DNA of 64,000 bases. It comes from Heliocidaris erythrogramma (taxonomy: Eukaryota; Echinodermata; Echinoidea; Camarodonta; Echinometridae). The notes under the pieces are model-generated. The model did not search any database, was not told where the DNA came from, and saw nothing but the letters and a program-made list of their open reading frames with translations. The stretch lies in contig CM046853.1 of NCBI GenBank assembly GCA_025617745.1, positions 6,568,873 to 6,632,872 on the forward strand, in the 5' to 3' direction. Shown in pieces: positions 13,401 to 22,400 of the stretch. A program made the position numbers and the translations under genes. Every line of letters starts with the position of its first letter. Positions within the stretch are counted from its first letter, which is position 1.

Positions 13401-16400
13401 GATACAGAGAGACTGAAGCTTTTGGTCTACTACTTATTATGCTAGACCAGCATAGATGAAAATCCAGGGTGGCATGTCCCAAGGGAAGGAGGCTAACGCA
13501 GGGTAACTGCAGAAGGAAAAAAAAATTTAAAAATAGGGAGACCGCCAAAAGGCGGCCCTTAAAATGTCTTCTAGGGCAATACCTTGAAAAAGCGCCCAAG
13601 AATTGCTAATGCTTCTGGTATCATGCACTCAAGGCTTATCCGAGAGAAGGGCCTCAGGTCCAGCGGCCTGGATGGCCTCAACAATCCATCTAGAAATGCT
13701 CTCTAGAAGCAGGAGAGAAAGGTTCGCGAGTAATAAGGAAAAGTTGCTCGTCCGAGTGGCAATCTTTGGTCTTGTCTAAGTACCATTTTAGCGCCCTCAC
13801 CGAGCACCAAACCTTGTCCTCCTTGACCGAGGAGAAGTCTGACAGGACCTGAGGAAGCCGTCTGATTTTTGGCTACAAAGGACGGCTTGGGGATAAGACG
13901 AGCACCTTGTCTTTCCCAAAGGATGTGACCGGGAGAGGTGCAAAGAGCATGAAGAGAACTTCTTCTCTGCCCTGAAGCTACTATCGCCATAAGAAAAATG
14001 GTCTTGACAATTACCTGATAGAGAGAAGCCTTGCCTTGTTCAAAGGGAGGCTTTGATAACGCATCCAAAACTTTAGGTAGGCTCCAAGCAGGAGACAACT
14101 TAGGATTTGCTGGTCGTTGTAAGAAGAACGATCTCAGCAATCTAGCAAGGAGATGGGAGCTCGAAACTCCCAAGCCGTCTGGAAAGCCAACAGAGTAGCG
14201 GCGATGGCAGATCGATATCCACGGATAGTGGAAAGCGATCTACCCTTATCAAAAAGGGAGATCAGAAAATCTGCAATCGTGCCTACACAAGCCTCACGGG
14301 GTGAAATCCCGAGATCTTCGCACCAAACTGAAAAGGCCTCCAGAAGGGAGTTGTAAAGAGATCTCGTGGACTCTCTACGACTCTGAATTATAAACTGAGA
14401 AGCTCTCTCCGAGAGACCCAAGGCCCTAGCATCGCCCCCGATAACGGCCAGGCGCTGAAGTGAAGAGTCTCGGGCCGACCATGGAGGATCCCTGAAAGAG
14501 GCTGCGACACCAGGTCTGGCCTCAGAGGGAGCGGAAACGGCTGCCCCTCCAGGAGGGACAGGAGTAGGGGAAACCAAGGCCTCCGCGGCCAGCGTGGGGC
14601 AATAAGCAGGACCCACGCTCGATCCTCCTTGATTTTTCTCAGAACCTGAGGGATCAATAGAAACGGGGGGAAGCATACCCTCGAAAGTATCCCCAATGGA
14701 GGGCGAAGGCATCGAGTGCCCAAGCCTCCGGGTCCCGAACCCGAGAACAGTACCTCGGAAGACGGTGATTGAGAGTGGTTGCGACACCTGACAGAAAGTC
14801 TGCTAAGAGATTCTCTCGCCCGAAAATGTAAGAGGCTATTGGAACTATGTTGTTTGACGGACACCACTTCCATAACTGGGCGGCAAGCGAGTTCAGGGAA
14901 CCTGACCGGGTCCACCCTGACGATAGATGTAGGCAGCAACCATGGTGTTGTCCGTAAGGATAAGAATGGAGCACCCTACAATCATGTGCCTGAAATGGCG
15001 GAGCGACAAGAAGGCCGCCAGCATCTCCAGCAGATTGATATGGGGAATGGTGCGCAGATGAGACCAGTCCCCCGAAATCACCTCGTCCCCACAATGGCCG
15101 CCCCAGCCTAGAAGCAACGCGTCCGTCGAGATGGATACTGACGGAAGAGGGACGCGGAGGGGTTTGTCTCGAGCAAGAAACATCATGTCTGCCCAGGGGG
15201 CGAGTAGACGTCTGATCTCCCTCGAGTCCACGCCCGGCGAGAAAAACTTCAAGAGGTGCCTCTGGAAGGGCCTCAACAGAAGTCTGCAGTCAGGTAAAAC
15301 ATCCACTAGGCTCGAGAGGTAGCCTAGCACTTGACCAAAGTCGATAGTACCCGGGTGAAAATGTGGGGAGCTGGTTTCAGCCCGAATGGAGGGGCACGAA
15401 ACCTGAAGTTTTCGCCCTGGGACGCGAAACCCAAAAGATCCCGCGAACGGGGATGTATATCGAGCGAAACCGCCAAGTCTGACTGCTCAATTGTCGGTAG
15501 AATGGACGCTAGCGTTTCCATCCGGAAGTGTACTGGAGGAATAAAGGTGTTGATGACCTTCATATTGAGGATCATCCTTAGTTTCCCCGAGCGTAATCAT
15601 AAAGATAGGGGAGAGACACAGTTGTGGGTGGTCTCTCATCTTTTCTACTGCGCCCTTCACCAGCAGCAACTGAATCTTGGCCAAGATATGCTGCTGATGA
15701 AGGGCGGAAGAAGCTGGCGGGCGGATACGGAAAGCACCGTGCGGGACGGGCTCTGCAACCTTTATGAAGAAGCCGTCTCGCACGATTGAGAGAACGAAGC
15801 TGTCCTTGGTAATTGCTTCCCAAGCGGGAAGAAAGTCGCCCGCCTACCTGATGATCCAAAGCTCGGAGCGCCTCTTCAAAAGGCCTGCTTGGGCTTGGCC
15901 GGAGCCTTGCCACAGGGTCCTATTGCTCCCCCTACCTCTGGAGGAGCCTCCACCTCGAGTAAGTATGGGCTGTTGACCCAAGGGAAACACCACGCAAGGA
16001 GGGGCCGAGCTCACCCGTAAAGTGTGGGGTCGAAAGCACCAGCACCCTAGCTCTCAGACTACAGGGTTGAGCCGGTTGACGGAGGCGGAAAAGTTTTGAC
16101 AAATCAGCCGCCTGCTTACGGGAGTCAATTTCGCGCTGAAGAACAGCGGCAAACTGACCCCCAAACAATTGCCCCTCCGTCTGAGGAATTCCCCCCAGCA
16201 GGGAGGGAATATCCCTATCCAGAATCCCTAAGGACGAGAGGGCCAGCTCTCTCCTACAGTTCGTGGCCTTGACGGCCGCAAGGGTCAGCTGTGACCACAG
16301 AGATCCTGTTAAAGTAAGCAGGATCTCGTCCAAAATCAGCCCCTCAGACTCAGAATCTTGAAGTTCTCGAGACCTGATTTTGAGGCTGATTAGAGACCCC

Positions 16401-19400
16401 AGATAAGCCGTGAGCTGCAGGCCAGATCTGGTGTGGGTCTCAATGTCCCGAAACCGCCTATCCTTGGTTGAGTAACCTCTACTATTGAAACTCACGCCAA
16501 GCGAAAAAGTCTTCCATTGGAAGAACCCAGCTGAATCTTGTGGACGGAAAGCAAAGCCCTGAGCAAGGGGTTGCTTACCAACAGAAGTCCCAGGCGGCGA
16601 CGCCTGTTCAGCTAAGTTTGCATAGGTAGCCTTGTAATCATCAGAAAGGGGTATTCCCGAGGAGAGGGAAACCCCTTGTCTGAAGAGAAAAGCCCGAGCC
16701 GAAACCGGCTGAGCCGTCGGGAAAGTCTCAGGTAAGTATTTCTCCAAAAGAGCCTGCGTGTCGACAGCCAACGCCCAAGAGAGTGTTGGGGGACCGCACT
16801 GGCTTGAGACTCAACATCAGAGTCAGCATCAGGGCTGGCTGTGTGAGAAACCTGGCCCCAGGGGGGCGGGTGTATCCACGAACCAACGGTCTCCTCACCG
16901 GGTGGAGCACCAAGTGCCGCCGGGATCGGAGTAGCTCTTGACGGGAGGCTCTGGGCCTGCCGGGATTGCGCATGACCCTCAAGGGGCCAATCACGACCGG
17001 ATATTAAAGAGCCGGCGTGAGTATGAAGCTCTAGAGAGCTAGGCGCATGCAAACTAGGGCCTGATATCGGCAGTCCAGAAATCGGCGCCAGAAATCGACA
17101 ACCCGCGACCGGAACCCGGTACGGGAATAGTCGAACCGAAACCGAATAAATTCGGTACCTGATTCGGATTACCCGCGCCTACGGACTGATCATCGTCCGG
17201 GGCAGGGTCAGAGCCACCCGCGGTCGGCTGAAAGGTAGGGGGTAACCACCCGATCTTCTCGGCAACTATCTTCACAAAGCAAAGAAGTTCAGCCTGTTCG
17301 ACCGGTAAGGGAGGAGGATCTGGCATCTCGTGTCGGGAGCCTTATACTTCTTTCCCGTCAAATTTCTAGGTTTGCTCGGGGCAACCTTAGATTTTGACTT
17401 TGAGAGAGACTTGGTCGACTGGCGCCTTTTGGACTTCACGCAGGGAGGGCTTTTGCCCTCCGGCAAAAGAAGTCGGCGCCATGACCGTATGCTTGGCAGG
17501 GCGCTCTGATAATGTCTCATGGCTACCCACCCGTTTGAAACGGGGGGTAGCCGTCTCTATAGTGACTAGGGCTGAGCGACGGCTCGCTGAGTCACCAAGA
17601 GTGTATAGATCACTAGATGCTCCAGTGTCTATATTCAGGTGGGAGCTTGTTGTCGGACATCCGACAGCTCCCCCTGTGAGGACGTGAGTTTCAGAGGTCG
17701 GAAGACGGGCGAAACTTACGCCCTGCGTTTGGGGGCCTGCGGTCGTTAAACCGCCGACCCCCTCGTCGGGACCAACAGTCCCGACTGATGTTGTAATACT
17801 GAACCCGGCCGCTGCCGGGCTAGCAAACAACAAGTTGCCTGACCCAGTTCGAGACCCACTGCACGCAGGGGTCCCTAACTTACCTCCCGACAAGAAGTCT
17901 GGGAAGTCTGGGCCTCACGCGCGTCCCGGTAGAAAGTGTACTGCGTCTCAAAGAAGAAGAAGCCGTAACACGGGCCGTACGGGTAACGGGACTCGAGGAA
18001 AAACTCATACCGAAGCTAAAGAGTCGTGAGAAAAAAAACCCTGAAAACATCAAACCAAGAAAATCCGTACCACAAATAAAATAAGCATTACATGTGGACG
18101 GAAAATTTAATTAAAGCAGATCAGAAAGCGCAAAAAACAGAGATAAATCTCAATTTTGGGCGCAGTGACTTATCTGACTGTGTTCACTCATCGGCAGCGA
18201 GAATGAAGAGGAAGATGGCGGGCGTGCGCTCGCGCAGGTGAAAGGTGGCATAGCGGGGTGGGGCGTGCGCGAATGTGACTAAGTAGTTTGGGTCAACTAG
18301 CATAATAGGTAGATACATCAATTTATTGCAGTAAATATCAATATATTAGACATCTGTGTTAAGGGATTTTTCGTTCTTGGATAGTAGAGATGCATTCCAG
18401 TGTCATCCATTGGGAAGATTTCCATGTTTTCCTGTCGAGCACCTCTCATCAGCAACTAGAAAGGCCGTCAAAGGCGACAGACCCACGCCTTAGCGGCGCT
18501 ACAGATCGAGTAGTTGCATTCTTTCCCTAATCGATTCTTTCCTGTCACTATATTTTATATTTTTCTCTTTTTTTATCGCAATAAAGACTTCCAGATTTGG
18601 CATAATCTACTATTTAATACATGCATGTAAAATATTATGGTTACTTATTGTTATTATTATGTAATTTGGCACAATGATACTGCATGTGAATATATTTGTT
18701 TGTGTATTTTACCTTGATTATTGTGAAAAATGTTACTTTTAAAAAGGAAGTAATAAAATATTCTTAAAAACAAAAAAAAATATCCGAAATGAAGTTCCTA
18801 TAACCGATCATCACCAAAATCTAATCGATTCTTTCCTGTCACTATCCGAACTGAAGTTTGGGTCAAAACTTCAAGGTCACACAGAATTTGCAGGGGTCAA
18901 CCGATCATCACCAAAATCTAATCGATTCTTTCCTGTCACTATCCGAACATTCCCTGAAAATTTGGTGCAAATCCGTTCACCTGTTCTCTAGTTATCTTGT
19001 ACACAAACAAACAAATATACGGAGCCCTTTACACAACTCTGCAAATTTTATTGGCGTGGGTAATAATATTATTTGTAGTATCCAGAAAATTAAAAGGAAA
19101 TGCATCATCTTATTATAGAGTCAGATGTTTATTCATACAACTTACAGGGCTGTGTTATTACTCAATTAGTAATTAGTAGCATGATGAGTGAGACGGAAAT
19201 GTATGGAGGAGAATAACTGATATGCTGATGCTATTTGTTAACTTGATGTACAAGTAAATTATGTAACAGCTTCAGAATCTCAGTAACGATTGCTCTTGGT
19301 TCCAACAAGGATCATTACAGATACCGGTAATATAAGCCAAATGCTAGTCCAATTGTCCAAGAACATTACAACATCATCAACAGCCCAGCAACACTGTCGC

Positions 19401-22400
19401 AGACGTCAATGCTATGCATAGGTGCTATGGGCATCCTGAACTGTAGCACCTCGAGTCATACGACCTACCGGTAATACCGATATAATTTTAGTAATTCAAC
19501 ATTCAATGGTTTGGAGCATACCAAATCGTAAAGAAACTAAACTGAGGTGATTTGAAGCGGCACAAATCTGAATTCATATAATATTATCTGAGTCCTGACA
19601 TATCTTGAATTTGACCTTTGTGACCCAGGGGTAAGACTGAACTTTGACCTGACCTTCAGTTCTTGAACTCGACTTAAATTGAAAATATAACATCAATGCA
19701 TTCGCCACGTAACGTCACAGACAAATCATAACCAAACAAAGTACCATCCATTATATCAATTTCAACTTTGACCTTGAATTGACCCCTTCTGACCAATAAA
19801 TGATCTCATAGTTCTACACACCCTAACTTGACCTTTATTTGACCTTTATGACCTAACATGACTCTAAATTGCAAAAACTGCATTAAAAACGAACTCTACG
19901 TCCCTCGAAACCCCTATATTCATGTATCATACACTAGTACAGCCAGTCCGCAGCCCGTGTGAAAAGCGCTTCTTCTACGGAACTCGTAATAATACCAGAT
20001 CGAGTTTTATGAATATTCATGAGCAGAAAGGTTATTGAACAAAACGGTGGTTTTTGTTTTGTCATTTTACCTTGATTATTGTGAAAAATGTTACTTTTAA
20101 AAAAGAAGTAATAAAATATTCTTAAAAACAAAAAAAAATATCCGAAATGAAGTTCCTATAACCGATCATCACCAAAATCTAATCGATTCTTTCCTGTCAC
20201 TATCCGAACTGAAGTTTGGGTCAAAACTTCAAGGTCACACAGAATTTGCAGGGGTCAACCGATCATCACCAAAATCTAATCGATTCTTTCCTGTCACTAT
20301 CCGAACATTCCCTGAAAATTTGGTGCAAATCCGTTCACCCGTTCTCTAGTTATCTTGTACACAAACAAACAAACATACGGAGCCCTTTACATAACTCTGC
20401 CAATTTTATCGGCGTGGGTAATAATATTATTTGTAGTATCCGGAAAATTAAAAAGGAAATGCATCATCTTATTATAGAGTCAGATGTTTATTCATACAAC
20501 TTACAGGGCTGTGTTATTACTCAATTAGTAATTAGTAGCATGATGAGTGAGACGGAAATGTATGGAGGAGAATAACTGATATGCTGATGCTATTTGTTAA
20601 CTTGATGTACAAGAAAATTATGTAACAGCTTCAGAATCTCAGTAACGATTGCTCTTGGTTCCAACAAGGATCATTACAGATACCGGTAATATAAGCCAAA
20701 TGCTAGTCCAATTGTCCAAGAACATTACAACATCATCAACAGCCCAGCAACACTGTCGCAGACGTCAATGCTATGCATAGGTGCTATGGGCATCCTGAAC
20801 TGTAGCACCTCGAGTCATACGACCTACCGGTAATACCGATATAATTTTAGTAATTCAACATTCAATGGTTTGGAGCATACCAAATCGTAAAGAAACTAAA
20901 CTGAGGTGATTTGAAGCGGCACAATTCTGAATTCATATAATATTATCTGAGTCCTGACATATCTTGAATTTGACCTTTGTGACCCAGGGGTAAGACTGAA
21001 CTTTGACCTGACCTTCAGTTCTTGAACTCGACTTAAATTGAAAATATAACATCAATGCATTCGCCACGTAACGTCACAGACAAATCATAACCAAACAAAG
21101 TACCATCCATTATATCAATTTCAACTTTGACCTTGAATTGACCCCTTCTGACCAATAAATGATCTCATAGTTCTACACACCCTAACTTGACCTTTATTTG
21201 ACCTTTATGACCTAACATGACTCTAAATTGCAAAAACTGCATTAAAAACGAACTCTACGTCCCTCGAAACCCCTATATTCATGTATCATACACTAGTACA
21301 GCCAGTCCGCAGCCCGTGTGAAAAGCGCTTCTTCTACGGAACTCGTAATAATACCAGATCGAGTTTTATGAATATTCATGAGCAGAAAGGTACAGTGTAA
21401 AACTGCCAATTACTTTGCTGTTTCTGGACGGATTATTACGATTTTTATCACAAATGAAAGAAGAATAATAATTCTACCAATATCTATTTAAAACTTAGCA
21501 GTTTGAATTGGAAGACTTTTTAAAATGAATAGACCATTAATGAGTGAATATGAACGACGTAACCTTGCCGGAAAAGGGTGAAAAAATATTAGTCAGATAT
21601 CTTGCTGCAAAAAAAACTTAGATCATTGGAATTGGGAAGATTACTCTCACTCAACCATTGATTAATGTAACTGACGACTGGCTCCAAGCCATGGATAATG
21701 GGCAATACACCGGGGCGATATTTATAGATTTACAAAAAGCTTTCGCTACTTAATTGTATATTCTTCTATTATTCTTCCCCATTTTGACTACGCATATATA
21801 ACTTGGAAGTCTGCCCCTAAGAGATATTTAGATATGTTACAAAAACTTCAGAACAGAGCATGCAGAATCATTTTAAAGATAAATCCATATTCCCTCTACT
21901 TCTCATATTCATGACATTTTAAATTGGAAGAGATTGAGTGTCTGTCATGAAGAACATAATGCATATTATCATGTTCAAAATTTTAAATGATCTTGTACCT
22001 TTATATATCAAACACCCTATTCCTATTAAACTAGACATATATTTTCTTCGTTCTATAGGAACCTCAGTCTCCCAAAACCAAGAACCAATAACTGTAAAAG
22101 AACATTCTACTACAGAGAAGCTTCATTATACAACAAACTGCCATCAAATACCCGTAATGCTTTTACAATCCAAACTTTTAAATCCAATCTACAAAATTAT
22201 TTCAAAGTATAGAACCTTCTATTTTTTGGTTTGTTTATAGGGGTTGTATGGTTCTCTCTCCCTTATAAGACATTGAATATGTACTCCATGTATTATCGAA
22301 AAGAATTATATTTTCAAATGATATCATGCATGTTCAATACATTGTTTTTTTGTTTTCTTGTTTCGTACAATATAATTTTATGTATTCAATAAGACTTTGT

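Larger units (their letters stand above)
12784..18321 (-). mobile_element. DIRS-type (tyrosine recombinase) retrotransposon, degenerate
   Basis: Read on the minus strand the order is a Gag-like region (about 17.9-15.9 kb), reverse transcriptase (15.8-15.3 kb), RNase H (15.2-14.75 kb) and tyrosine recombinase (14.45-13.5 kb), with no integrase or protease. This is the DIRS order. The termini are inverted repeats: 12784-12920 pairs with 18207-18321. The 17-base end word TTGATGTATCTACCTAT occurs four times, at 12784 and 13059 forward and at 12988 and 18305 inverted. The reading frames are broken by several frameshifts and stops, and the RT lacks its catalytic YxDD segment, so this copy cannot be autonomous. 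Base composition is clearly more GC-rich than the flanking intron. It inserted in SLC25A42-like intron 2 in the same orientation as the gene. Confidence 0.88.

Noticed and set aside
13384..13599. Separate small gene downstream of the DIRS recombinase
   Set aside because: It is within the DIRS element, in the continuation of the decayed recombinase C-terminus or the untranslated end, with no independent start or domain.
14779..15789. Plus-strand frames opposite the DIRS RT and RNase H
   Set aside because: They are antisense shadows. The minus strand carries the RT, RNase H and recombinase motifs.
18858..20575. Twin frames ([11 protein letters not shown] type) at 18858 and 20216
   Set aside because: They are identical because of the 1.36-kb DNA duplication. 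They differ by a 1-base indel that changes the C-terminus, and lack an ATG start, so they are not a duplicated gene.
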